Shown here one piece after another: positions 7,615-16,133 of a DNA stretch of 35,248 bases. Below the pieces are notes generated by a model, which did no database searches, was not told the DNA's origin, and saw nothing but the letters and a program-made list of their open reading frames with translations. How positions within the stretch are numbered: the stretch's first letter is position 1; every line of letters begins with the position of its first letter. Both the position numbers and the translations under genes were made by a program. Source of the DNA: a virus; IMG/VR virus record IMGVR_UViG_3300042564_001362, positions 1 to 35,248 of that record; one strand, 5' to 3'.

Positions 7615-9740
7615 TGGCGACTGAACCGCCCAAAATCTTCACCCTTCTTGTGAAGCCCGGCATCAAGCGGGACGGCACACGCTTCGAGGCTGATGAGTAC
7701 AACGACGGCAAGTGGGCAAGGTTTCAGCGTGGTAAGGCAAAGAAGATTGGCGGCTACCGCCAAATGTTTGCCTCCCCCACCGGCATCCCACGCGGGATGA
7801 TCACCAACTCACTGAACGGCGTTAACTACATCTACGCTGGCAACTACAAGGGCGTTGAGGTGTTCAACACCGGCACCGACCAAGGTGTTGGCGTGGGCCC
7901 GTTTCCTATCGAATTCAACAAGACCTACGTGGTGGTTCAGGTCAACGTATCACCAAGAACTATTCACGTTAAGGGCAACCACGTTGCGGCTTTTCCAAAC
8001 CCCACAACATTCTGGGCGTACAACACATCTGGTGTTCGTACAAACTACACAACCAACACAACGCCAACGTACCATTCGTCAGGCGATTACACACAACTTC
8101 ACCTAGTTTCTATCACTGGCATGCAGACAACGGTGCCGTTTGAGATCTACGTGCCCAATGGTTTTGCCGCAAGCAACCAACATTTGTGGCAGTTTGACAT
8201 TGCATACGACTCAACAGGCACAGGCAACTCTAAGCTGTTGGCCCACCCCGGCCACAACCTAGACAACATTGACTCTGGTGTTAACACGTCACTGTTTGCC
8301 GGTAACTTTTTACCAGACCCAACAACTGGCAGGTACATCCTAACAGAGGTGATTGATTCCACCGGCGCGGCCCCAACGTACCTACCAATTGACGCCAGTG
8401 GCGGTGTTGTGGTGCTTCACCCGTTTGTGTTTGTGTACGGCAACTTTGGTTTGTTACGCAACAACAACGTGGTGTTTAACTCGTCCACAGCCAACGTGCA
8501 AACGTTCAGCGACTGGAACGGCACACTGGCCAATGAGGTGAACGTGACGGCCGGCAAGATCGTGCGTGGCTTTCCTATTCGCGGTGGTACATCATCCCCC
8601 TCTGGTCTCTTCTGGGCCACAGACTCTTTGGTGCGTGTGTCATTCACAGGACAAACACCATACTACTGGCGCTACGACACGGTGTCTAACCAGACGTCTA
8701 TCATGTCGTCTAGCTCTGTGGTTGAGATGGACGGCACTTTCTTTTGGATGGGTGTTGACCGCTTCTATCTGTACAACGGCGGCGTTAAGGTTTTGCCTAA
8801 CGACAAGAACGTTAACTACCTGTTTGACAACATCAACTTTACCGCCCGTCAAAAGGTGTGGGCCACTAAGGTCCCTCGCTACAACGAGATCTGGTTCTTC
8901 TACCCACGAGGTACAGCGACAGAATGCACAGACTGTATTATCTTTAACGTTAAAGATAACATCTGGTACGACGCGGGCGAGGCTGAAGGCGCGCGCAGGT
9001 CTTGTGGCTATGTGACCGAGGTGTTCCCCCGTCCCGTTTGGGCAGGTTGGGACTTCACCGGCCAACTGGGTGTAACCTACACACTGACCTACGGCCCAAA
9101 TCGGGGCACAGCACCCACCACAACGGCCTATCAGGTGATTGCCCCGGGTGACCTGACAACCAACCCGGCCGGCAGTTTCATGGTGTTTAACACGCAGATC
9201 GGTGAAAACTTTGCCTCTGCAAACCAGATCACCGCCGCAACGTTTACAAACAACTCTTCTGGTGGCTACACCACACTGACGTTTGCTGACATTGTGCCAG
9301 TCTCGGTTGTTGCGGGCAGTACCATGTCGCAAGCTACTGGTGGTTATGTAATCTGGGAGCAAGAGTTCGGTAAGAACAAGGTTACGGCCACAGAAGAGAT
9401 TGCCATCGACTCGTTTGTAGAAACCTGTGACATTAGTTGGGTGGGTGGAACGCCCTCCTCAGACGAAGCCATGGGTGTCAACCGACGTATGCACCTGACC
9501 CGTATTGAGCCAGACTTTAAGCAGGTTGGTGACATGGAACTTACCATTGTTGGTAGGCCTTTTGCCAACGACGGCGTGGAAGAAAAAGGTCCTTTCACCT
9601 ACACACCCACGTCAGGCAAAGTTGACCTGCGCGTAGAGGCGCGTCTTGTCAGTCTGCGCTGGCGCAGTAACGTTATTGATGGGGATTACGAGGCAGGTAG
9701 AACGCTAATTACCGCCGAGTTCGGCGACGAACGGCCCTAA
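7614..9740 (+). CDS. Tail nozzle / P22 gp10-like stabilisation protein
   Basis: This 708-residue protein starts at an ATG that overlaps the previous stop (TAATG). Its N-terminus, LVKPGIKRDGTRFEADEYND followed by WARFQRGKAKKIGGYRQM, is characteristic of phage nozzle/stabilisation proteins (P22 gp10-type), which close the short tail below the adaptor ring. The rest is beta-propeller-like, with many short strands such as YIYAGNYKGVEVFNTG, FWMGVDRFYLYNGG and EIWFFYPRGT. The C-terminus, with DMELTIVGRP, LRVEARLVSLRW and AGRTLITAEFGDERP, fits the same group. The order adaptor-fibre-nozzle agrees with a podovirus tail. Confidence 0.75.
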   Translation: MATEPPKIFTLLVKPGIKRDGTRFEADEYNDGKWARFQRGKAKKIGGYRQMFASPTGIPRGMITNSLNGVNYIYAGNYKGVEVFNTGTDQGVGVGPFPIEFNKTYVVVQVNVSPRTIHVKGNHVAAFPNPTTFWAYNTSGVRTNYTTNTTPTYHSSGDYTQLHLVSITGMQTTVPFEIYVPNGFAASNQHLWQFDIAYDSTGTGNSKLLAHPGHNLDNIDSGVNTSLFAGNFLPDPTTGRYILTEVIDSTGAAPTYLPIDASGGVVVLHPFVFVYGNFGLLRNNNVVFNSSTANVQTFSDWNGTLANEVNVTAGKIVRGFPIRGGTSSPSGLFWATDSLVRVSFTGQTPYYWRYDTVSNQTSIMSSSSVVEMDGTFFWMGVDRFYLYNGGVKVLPNDKNVNYLFDNINFTARQKVWATKVPRYNEIWFFYPRGTATECTDCIIFNVKDNIWYDAGEAEGARRSCGYVTEVFPRPVWAGWDFTGQLGVTYTLTYGPNRGTAPTTTAYQVIAPGDLTTNPAGSFMVFNTQIGENFASANQITAATFTNNSSGGYTTLTFADIVPVSVVAGSTMSQATGGYVIWEQEFGKNKVTATEEIAIDSFVETCDISWVGGTPSSDEAMGVNRRMHLTRIEPDFKQVGDMELTIVGRPFANDGVEEKGPFTYTPTSGKVDLRVEARLVSLRWRSNVIDGDYEAGRTLITAEFGDERP

Positions 9741-9980
9741 ATGATAATCGAATTCTTGCCCGAGTACAGCACTTGGGAAGACTGGAACGGGAACTTGATT
9801 CACTACTTTGGTGAACAGCAGTTCCCGTACTTGCCTGAAGACCAGTGGCTTGAAGTAGCCCAAGCGGTCACGGTCAATCCTGTGTTTGATAAATACGCTG
9901 TGCCTAACCCAGAGATGTTTGAAAGATGGCAAGACTGGGCCAATAACCTGATTGCCGCAGTCAACGGCGTCGGGGCATAA
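9741..9980 (+). CDS. Small hypothetical protein
   Basis: A 79-residue acidic protein that abuts the nozzle gene with no spacer (TAA then ATG). It contains two Trp-rich stretches, YSTWEDWNGNLIHYFGEQQF and FERWQDWANNLIAAVNGVG. I recognise no family. Its fixed position between the nozzle and the ejection-type genes suggests a virion or assembly role. Confidence 0.7.
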   Translation: MIIEFLPEYSTWEDWNGNLIHYFGEQQFPYLPEDQWLEVAQAVTVNPVFDKYAVPNPEMFERWQDWANNLIAAVNGVGA

Positions 9981-9992
9981 ACGCCTTAAATT

Positions 9993-10013
9993 ATGGGTAA
10001 TTCTCTATAGGAA
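9993..10013 (+). promoter_or_regulatory. 21-base intergenic motif, candidate promoter, copy 1
   Basis: In the 54-base gap before the gene at 10035 lies ATGGGTAATTCT, then C, then TATAGGAA. The same 21 bases with one change (A for C) occur on the other strand at 26347-26367. Both copies face the gene that follows. The CTATAGG core recalls single-subunit RNA polymerase promoters, but no such polymerase is in the window. This copy can also fold as an imperfect hairpin because TACCC follows; the other copy cannot, so the hairpin is probably not the conserved part. Confidence 0.4.
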
Positions 10014-10034
10014 TACCCAACCAAGCACATACAA

Positions 10035-13000
10035 ATGGCACTCAGTCAAAACACCGCACCAACTGTAATGGATGATGAAGCGTTGTACCAACAGACAGGT
10101 AGTTGGGAAGCGGCCGCCGCATTGCGCGACCAGCAAAATAACGCCTTAAATGCTTACAACTGGGCACAGGCCGCAAACACAGGGGGTCTTCCTACCTCAA
10201 CAGCCGCGGACACCACGTCAAACGCGGGCAACGTGCTGTCAGGTAACATCCTTGCTGGTGCAAGCTGGAACAGCACAAACAACACCCTTGCAGACCAGCT
10301 TACGGCCGCAACAGGTCAACCGACACTTAACACCGCTGTAGGCGGCGCAACAACAGCCGACACACTGAACCAACTCAATACCTTTATTGGCTCTGGTGGG
10401 TCATTCACCCCCGGCGCAACTGTGTATTTGCAGACCGGCGGCGTAGACATGTTGCAGGGTGTAGACCAAGGCACCATAGCAAACAATATTAACCAGATTG
10501 TTTCAACCCTTGGTAACCAAGGCGTTAACGTTGTGTTGACTGGGTCTCCACAAGTTTCGTCAATGAACGACGTCACATCTGGTAACTTTGGCACAGACGT
10601 TGCGTCTTTCTATAACGACATTGCCGCAAACAACAGCAACGTTTCCCTTGTTAATTCAATGGGTAGCATTTTGCAAAACCCTACACTGTTGCGAGACTCG
10701 TTGCACACCAACGCGGCCGGTGAACAGGTTTATAACCAGTCTGTTATTGATGCATATAACAACTTAGTAAACCGCGGCGTAGATACAAATACAGCGGCAA
10801 CCGTTGCTGTACAGCAAGCAGATACTACCCCCACTAGCACAAACACAACAGCAGGATATACAAAACCCTCTTCTAGTTTATCTGGTGCGGCAAGACAAGG
10901 TGCCATTGAAGGTGATGACATTGAAACCCAAATTGCACAACTTCCTGTAGGAGTTTCACACTGGGCTCGTCAGGGTGATTACATGGTTCAGCTTGATGAT
11001 AAAACCGGCGCTGAATTAGATCGCCGATTTGTACCAGCAATGAGTGATTCTCAGTTATTGCTTACCGGGCTGTCTATGGTGCCGGGTGCGGCTCCTTTTG
11101 TACAAGGGTATAACGCACTCAACGCGGCGCGTGAAGGCAATTTAACTGGTGCCGCACTAAACGCATTGGGTGCCGCAGGAAGTTTAGGTTTTACTGACAT
11201 TGGTGGCATTCCAATTAACGACGCAAGAAACGTAGTCAGTGGTTTGAACGCAATTCAAACAGGCAACGTGGCGGGACTTGTAAACGCCGCCGCTGGTTAC
11301 GCTGGCGCTAGTTTACCACCAGAAGTTCGCACTGGTTTAACATTGGCCAACGCGGCCACCGCGTTTGCTAACAAAGATTTTGCGGGAGTGGCAGACGCCG
11401 CGGCCTCATTGACTGGTAGCAGTGACGCCAAGCTTGCCTCGTCGGCTTTGCGCGTGACACAGGCGTTTGATCAGTTTAATAAAACCGGCGACCCTTCTGC
11501 GCTTATGAGCGCCGCGTCGGCGTTTAACAGCGCGGCTAACGCGGCCAACACAAGCAACACCGCGTTCACAGCGTTTAAAGACGTGATTGCGGCTGGTGGT
11601 ACACCAGAGGACGCGTTGGCCGCGTCTAACCAGTTTGACACAGCATTGGCAGGTGTTACACCAACAACGCTTACACAAGACCTACCTGTTTCTGCAGAAG
11701 CAGAAGACATTATTTCGCAAGTAGCGGGCATTCAACCAGACCAGCTTGCGTTTGCTGGCGCAGTGCCTGCGCTTGGTAGTGCCGCCGCCGCACAGACTAC
11801 CGCCTTGATGCAACGACTGGCCGCAACACCCGCGGGTCAAACGGCTTTGCGTGAGGCCGCCATTGCAAGCACAAAGGTGCGCGATGCACTAATTGCCACT
11901 GGTATTTTTGGAAGCGCAGGTGTTGCGTCGTTTATGCAAGGCGCCTCTTTGGTGCCTGAGAAACTGAACACACAAACAAGCACGCAAAACAGCGATCTGG
12001 TAAACCAGATCCCAACTGGCTACACACCACGAACACAAACTTCAACTGTTACAACAACGCCCGGTGTGACTGACGCGGGCGAGATGACTGTCACTGCAAC
12101 AAGGCCTGTTAACATTGACGTACTAGAAGGTTTGACCAACACAGGCTTAACAGGCGATCAATACAATGAAGCAGGTGAGTTGTTGATTGGTGGTGAGGTA
12201 TACACCCCCGGCTCTGCAACAGACCAAGTGTCCGCGGAAGTTGCTGGTGTGGCACAACGTTTGAACATTTCAAACGCCGAAGCTTTGGCAATGCAACAAA
12301 CAAACCCCAGTTTGTTTCAGCAGTACAATCTTTACAATAGTGATGGAGTCTTTACACCTGCCAATGAAGAGACAATGCGTTCTACTGATTTGATTCAGGG
12401 TGTTGCAGGTGGTGCAGACGACAACATTGTTATTAGCAACGGGTCTAATACAAGAACGTTTACACCAACACCGGCTCCTGCTCCTGCACCGGCTCCTGCA
12501 CCGGCTCCTGCACCGGCTCCTGCTCCTGCTCCTGCACCGGCTCCTGCACCGGCTCCTGCACCGGCTCCTGCACCGGCTCCTGCACCGGCTCCTGCTCCTG
12601 CACCTGCTCCTGCTCCTGCTCCTGCACCTGCTCCTGCACCTGCTCCTGCACCTGCACCGGCCCCTGCACCTGCTCCTGCACCTGCACCGGCCCCTGCTCC
12701 TGCACCGGCCCCTGCCCCTGCTCCTGCACCTGCTCCTGCACCTGCTCCTGCTCCTGCACCGGCCCCTGCACCTGCACCGGCCCCTGCACCCGCTCCGGCC
12801 CCTGCACCCGCTCCGGCCCCTGCTCCTTCGCCAACGCCAACGCCAACGCCAACGCCAACGCCAACGCCAACGCCAACGCCAACGCCAACGCCAACGCCAA
12901 CGCCAACGCCAACGCCAACGCCAACGCCTTCTCCTGCAACAAGAATTGGATCAGGCGCCGCGTACACCCCCTCGCCGGTCCTTGCCGCGGACACAAAACT

Positions 13001-13517
13001 GTCTTACAAAAACGCGTATGAAGCCGCGCCAATTTTGAACCCCCTGCTATTTAGTTTGGCGGGCGTAGCAATACCACAATCCACTCCTGAAAAAACCTTG
13101 ACACAAGAAGAAGAAAAGGATAAAAAGGAAGAGGAAAATAACAAAGAAGAGGCACCTGCTTTGGACTTAATGAGTTTCTTTAGTTTTGCCGAAGGCGGCA
13201 TGGTGCCACAGCACCCCATGGGTCAACCAGAGTTTTACTCTGAGGGAGGCGCGGGAACAACCTACATCCAAGGTCGTGGTGATGGTACGTCAGACCAGAT
13301 CCCCGCCATGGTGGCCAACAGTGAATTTGTGTTACCCGCGGACGTCGTGTCTGCTTTAGGTAACGGTTCCAGTGACTCTGGTGCAGATATTTTGGACCAG
13401 TTTATTAAAACAATCCGCGAACACAAGCACTCTAACCCCCCGGGTGAGTTGCCCCCAGAAAGCAAAGGCCCACTAGAGTATCTCTCTAGCGCGCACATGA
13501 AAGGAAGAAGAAAATGA
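10035..13517 (+). CDS. Large virion/ejection-type protein with SGNH-like domain and PA/PT repeats
   Basis: This is a 1160-residue protein. Residues about 65-240 look like an SGNH/arylesterase domain. A GAS triplet (75-77) stands where GDS is usual, VGGATTADTL follows at 102-111, GGVD (135-138) replaces GGND, and DSLHTNAAGEQ (221-231) carries the Asp-His pair. Ser77, Asp221 and His224 are kept, but the block I Asp and block III Asn are not. An Ala-rich helical region covers about 340-640. Residues 813-930 are 59 Pro-Ala pairs, followed by 16 Pro-Thr pairs. The C-terminus (FAEGGMVPQHPM, then GDGTSDQIPAMVANSEFVLP and ADVVSALG) is a motif seen in internal virion proteins of many phages. No clear ribosome site precedes the ATG. 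Injection with the DNA is inferred from the position next to other such genes. Confidence 0.65.
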   Translation: MALSQNTAPTVMDDEALYQQTGSWEAAAALRDQQNNALNAYNWAQAANTGGLPTSTAADTTSNAGNVLSGNILAGASWNSTNNTLADQLTAATGQPTLNTAVGGATTADTLNQLNTFIGSGGSFTPGATVYLQTGGVDMLQGVDQGTIANNINQIVSTLGNQGVNVVLTGSPQVSSMNDVTSGNFGTDVASFYNDIAANNSNVSLVNSMGSILQNPTLLRDSLHTNAAGEQVYNQSVIDAYNNLVNRGVDTNTAATVAVQQADTTPTSTNTTAGYTKPSSSLSGAARQGAIEGDDIETQIAQLPVGVSHWARQGDYMVQLDDKTGAELDRRFVPAMSDSQLLLTGLSMVPGAAPFVQGYNALNAAREGNLTGAALNALGAAGSLGFTDIGGIPINDARNVVSGLNAIQTGNVAGLVNAAAGYAGASLPPEVRTGLTLANAATAFANKDFAGVADAAASLTGSSDAKLASSALRVTQAFDQFNKTGDPSALMSAASAFNSAANAANTSNTAFTAFKDVIAAGGTPEDALAASNQFDTALAGVTPTTLTQDLPVSAEAEDIISQVAGIQPDQLAFAGAVPALGSAAAAQTTALMQRLAATPAGQTALREAAIASTKVRDALIATGIFGSAGVASFMQGASLVPEKLNTQTSTQNSDLVNQIPTGYTPRTQTSTVTTTPGVTDAGEMTVTATRPVNIDVLEGLTNTGLTGDQYNEAGELLIGGEVYTPGSATDQVSAEVAGVAQRLNISNAEALAMQQTNPSLFQQYNLYNSDGVFTPANEETMRSTDLIQGVAGGADDNIVISNGSNTRTFTPTPAPAPAPAPAPAPAPAPAPAPAPAPAPAPAPAPAPAPAPAPAPAPAPAPAPAPAPAPAPAPAPAPAPAPAPAPAPAPAPAPAPAPAPAPAPAPAPAPAPAPAPAPAPAPAPAPAPAPAPSPTPTPTPTPTPTPTPTPTPTPTPTPTPTPTPTPSPATRIGSGAAYTPSPVLAADTKLSYKNAYEAAPILNPLLFSLAGVAIPQSTPEKTLTQEEEKDKKEEENNKEEAPALDLMSFFSFAEGGMVPQHPMGQPEFYSEGGAGTTYIQGRGDGTSDQIPAMVANSEFVLPADVVSALGNGSSDSGADILDQFIKTIREHKHSNPPGELPPESKGPLEYLSSAHMKGRRK
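12471..12824 (+). repeat. Pro-Ala coding tandem repeat (59 PA units)
   Basis: A 354-base run of CCN-GCN codons, mainly CCTGCT, CCTGCA and CCGGCT, codes 118 residues of strict Pro-Ala alternation within the 1160-residue protein. Higher-order copies (for example GCACCGGCTCCT) show local duplications. Such a stretch forms an extended, stiff, disordered linker. Tract length is likely unstable and could be affected by assembly from short reads. Confidence 0.95.
12831..12926 (+). repeat. Perfect CCAACG hexanucleotide repeat, 16 copies
   Basis: Sixteen perfect copies of CCAACG in a row (96 bases) code (Pro-Thr)16, directly after the PA repeat and one Pro-Ser pair. Perfect identity, in contrast with the varied codons of the PA tract, points to recent expansion by slippage. 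Each unit is in frame, so copy-number changes keep the reading frame. Confidence 0.97.
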
Positions 13518-14335
13518 GCGTTTTTGATTCAAGCAGTACAGTCAACACAACACTGCCAACGTGGTTTACGACTGCACAGCAGAACATTGCCACACAGGCT
13601 CCCCAAACATACCAAGCGGCCACGGCCCCGGGTAGCACTGTTGCCGCGGGTTTAATTAGCGACCTCAACAGTCAAACAGCCAACCCTTTCACAACGGCTA
13701 TCAGCGGCCTACAAACAGCGCAGACAGCTAACGCTAACCCGTTCCTCCCTACTGGCGCCCCCAACACAGCAAGCCCCTTGGGCGGTTTATTTGCGGCCCA
13801 GAACGCCAAGCTGGACCAGATCCTCCCACAGATTTCGTCTCAGGTTGGCGCGGGTGGTATTGCTTCAGGCAACTATGGTTCTTTGCGCGACCAAACAGCA
13901 ATCAACACCGCGCGTGCGGGTGCGTTGACCACACTGGCTGAACAGCAAAACAAAGCCTACATGGACGCAATGCAACAGTCTATTCAAGCCGGTCAGGCTT
14001 TAGGTAACGTGGGCTCTCAGTACGGCACGACGGCCCTGAACACAGCGACCCAAGAGATGATGGGTGGATTGCCCACACTGGCTAAGTATGGAGACATCAT
14101 TAACAACATGGGCCCAACAACTAACAAGAGCGTTGAGACAGTCACGTCTAAAGGTGATTACGCTAACTTCTTGGCAGGGCTTGGTGCAATTGGTGGTGCG
14201 GGCAACACAATTACAGGCATTTTGAGCGGCAACAATACAGCATACCCTTGGTTGAACAAACTACTCTCTAGTGGCCCCGCAGGTGTAAACTTTGGTGGTA
14301 GTGGCAGTGGCACTTTTGGTGAAGGCGATTACTAA
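13514..14335 (+). CDS. Internal/ejection-type virion protein
   Basis: This 273-residue protein has an ATG overlapping the stop of the preceding gene (ATGA), behind GGAAGAAG. The sequence is Ala/Gln/Asn-rich. It starts with TLPTWFTTAQQNIATQAPQ and has a helical region with LDQILPQISSQVGAGGI and AGALTTLAEQQNKAYMDAMQ. The C-terminus is Gly-rich (NFGGSGSGTFGEGDY). This is the look of small internal proteins found between the large ejection proteins in many podoviruses. There is no enzyme motif. Assignment rests on composition and position. Confidence 0.55.
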   Translation: MSVFDSSSTVNTTLPTWFTTAQQNIATQAPQTYQAATAPGSTVAAGLISDLNSQTANPFTTAISGLQTAQTANANPFLPTGAPNTASPLGGLFAAQNAKLDQILPQISSQVGAGGIASGNYGSLRDQTAINTARAGALTTLAEQQNKAYMDAMQQSIQAGQALGNVGSQYGTTALNTATQEMMGGLPTLAKYGDIINNMGPTTNKSVETVTSKGDYANFLAGLGAIGGAGNTITGILSGNNTAYPWLNKLLSSGPAGVNFGGSGSGTFGEGDY

Positions 14336-14337
14336 TT

Positions 14338-16131
14338 ATGGAAAACCCAACAATTCCTGAACCAACAGGCGGACTGCCGCTTGTAAAAGGTGAAATGCTT
14401 GGTAAGAGCGGCTTGAACGTTCTTGGCAACAAAGGCGTCGCACTTGGCATGGACGACAGCGCCAGCATTCGCGACTACCTCCAACAAATGATCAACCAAC
14501 GTCAGTCTTACAGAGGTAGCGTTGAGCAGGGCATGGACCAAATGCGTTCCGTTCTTGGTAGCACCCAAAACGAGATGGCCCAGAACATGCAGGCGCAGAG
14601 CACCAAAGAGCGCACTAACGACCAAGACGTGTTCAACATGCGTGTCAACATGGCACAGTTGAAGACACAAGAAGAGCGCCTGTTGCAAGAGAAGCAACTA
14701 AAACAACAACAAATGTTGATGACTGAAAATGCAATTCGTGCGGCTTCTGGTTTGCCTCCCTTGACGTCTCTTCCCGGAATGGGAGGCCAAGGCGCTCCAA
14801 TGGGTCAACAAGACGTTCCAACGGCTCAAGGTGCTCCTGTGGCTCAAGGTGCTGTTGCAGGTGGATATTTAACACCAACACAACAAGCAAGTATTCGTGT
14901 TTTATCACAAACTAATCCAGAGGAGGCAATCAAACAAGTTTTGGCTTTAACTAAGCCAACTGATTTGCAACGCGAACTGAGTTTCATGCCTGTGGCCCAA
15001 CGGAACCAGTTTATTGCCGCAATTAAAGGCGACGCGGCATATAAACCTATTGAAGTTTACGACCCAGTGCTAGGACGAAAAGTACAAACTACGGCGGCAG
15101 AAATTATTAGTAAGTTGCCTATTTTTAACAACGTAGCACCTGTTGGAGGTCCTGCACCTGTTGGAGGTCCTGCACCTGTTGGAGGTCCTGCGCCTGTAGC
15201 GGCGGCTCCTGCGCCTGTAGCGGCGGCTCCTGCACCTGTAGCGGCGGCTCCTGCACCTGTAGCGGCGGCTCCTGCACCTGTAGCGGCGGCCCCTGCACCT
15301 AGGCCCGCGCCGGCTGTAGCAACTGCACCTAGTGGCAACGTTTCTCCAGCTTTGGCAAGTATTTTAAACATGCCGAACCCTAACCCAAGAAGTTCTCCTT
15401 CTTATGCAGAGTTTGAAACTGAAAGAAACAAAAAAGCAATTGAACAACAGGCTAAAGAAGCCGCTGTTGGTGTTGCTGGTGACACAAAAGAAGCCGAAAA
15501 AATGGCCGAAACATTGGCCGCGGAACAAACCGCTTTGCGTGCCGCGGCAGACGCCGCTCCAACTAACATTTTGCTTGCTAATCAAGTTATGCAGGATGTT
15601 AAAGAGCACAAAGACTTGTTTGCTAAATTAAACCAACCTTCTTTAGGTTCTGCGCTTGCTGGCTTAATGAAATCCGGCGTTCAAATTGGCCAGTTTGGTT
15701 CTATCAGCGTTCCCGGAATTAACGACTTCCTACAGCAGGTTGACCCCGGCGCAAAAGATAATCCAAAACGTTTGGAAGCTTGGACTCGCATTACAGCCAG
15801 CATGGCCCAGATTAACTTGGACTACGCACAACGTGTGATGAAAGGCCAAGGCGCTGTGTCTAACTTTGAACGCGAGTTAGTAGAGCGCGCGGTTGGAGAC
15901 ATCAACCGAGATTCTGCACGAAACATGATGGTCAAAATGAAGATGTTGGAAATTGCAAGTGCTAACGCTCAACAAATAAGTGATAAGTGGGGAGAAGCAC
16001 AAAAAGCTGGTTTGAATTGGCAACAGTTTAAGAGTAGCCCTACATATAAGGACATTAAGCGCGAACAGTACTACAACACCGCTAAAACAATGCAAATCAA
16101 GAACCCTCCTAAGTACCCCGGAGATGCGTAA
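14338..16131 (+). CDS. Internal/ejection-type virion protein with PVGGPA and PVAAAPA repeats
   Basis: This 597-residue protein begins two bases after the previous stop. An N-terminal helical part (about 40-130, with SIRDYLQQMINQRQSYRGS and KTQEERLLQEKQLKQQQML) looks coiled-coil. A Gly/Pro/Gln linker follows, then three PVGGPA and five PVAAAPA units at about 267-321. The C-terminal part (about 350-590) is again helical and charged, with FETERNKKAIEQQAKEA and WTRITASMAQINLDYAQRVM. Long helical proteins beside a transglycosylase-bearing gene fit ejection proteins, which form a channel for DNA delivery. Specific homology cannot be claimed. Confidence 0.55.
   Translation: MENPTIPEPTGGLPLVKGEMLGKSGLNVLGNKGVALGMDDSASIRDYLQQMINQRQSYRGSVEQGMDQMRSVLGSTQNEMAQNMQAQSTKERTNDQDVFNMRVNMAQLKTQEERLLQEKQLKQQQMLMTENAIRAASGLPPLTSLPGMGGQGAPMGQQDVPTAQGAPVAQGAVAGGYLTPTQQASIRVLSQTNPEEAIKQVLALTKPTDLQRELSFMPVAQRNQFIAAIKGDAAYKPIEVYDPVLGRKVQTTAAEIISKLPIFNNVAPVGGPAPVGGPAPVGGPAPVAAAPAPVAAAPAPVAAAPAPVAAAPAPVAAAPAPRPAPAVATAPSGNVSPALASILNMPNPNPRSSPSYAEFETERNKKAIEQQAKEAAVGVAGDTKEAEKMAETLAAEQTALRAAADAAPTNILLANQVMQDVKEHKDLFAKLNQPSLGSALAGLMKSGVQIGQFGSISVPGINDFLQQVDPGAKDNPKRLEAWTRITASMAQINLDYAQRVMKGQGAVSNFERELVERAVGDINRDSARNMMVKMKMLEIASANAQQISDKWGEAQKAGLNWQQFKSSPTYKDIKREQYYNTAKTMQIKNPPKYPGDA
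15136..15300 (+). repeat. In-frame tandem repeats: three 18-base and five 21-base units
   Basis: Three identical 18-base units (GCACCTGTTGGAGGTCCT) at 15136-15189 are followed directly by five 21-base units at 15190-15294 that code APVAAAP with only one or two base changes each. The two unit types share the GCxCCTGT start, so one may derive from the other. They form a flexible linker in the protein. Confidence 0.95.
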
Positions 16132-16133
16132 AC

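Noticed and set aside
12395-13038. Long open frames in other frames and on the other strand over the PA/PT repeats
   Set aside because: They code only Gly-Ala, Gly-Val or Leu-rich repeats, as expected from reading a CCN-GCN tract in other frames.
10155-13511. The 1160-residue protein as a tape measure protein of a long-tailed phage
   Set aside because: The adaptor and nozzle-type genes point to a short tail, and the protein lacks the long coiled-coil body of tape measure proteins.
12471-15300. CRISPR-like array
   Set aside because: The repeats are in frame, directly adjacent and without unique spacers; they are coding repeats.
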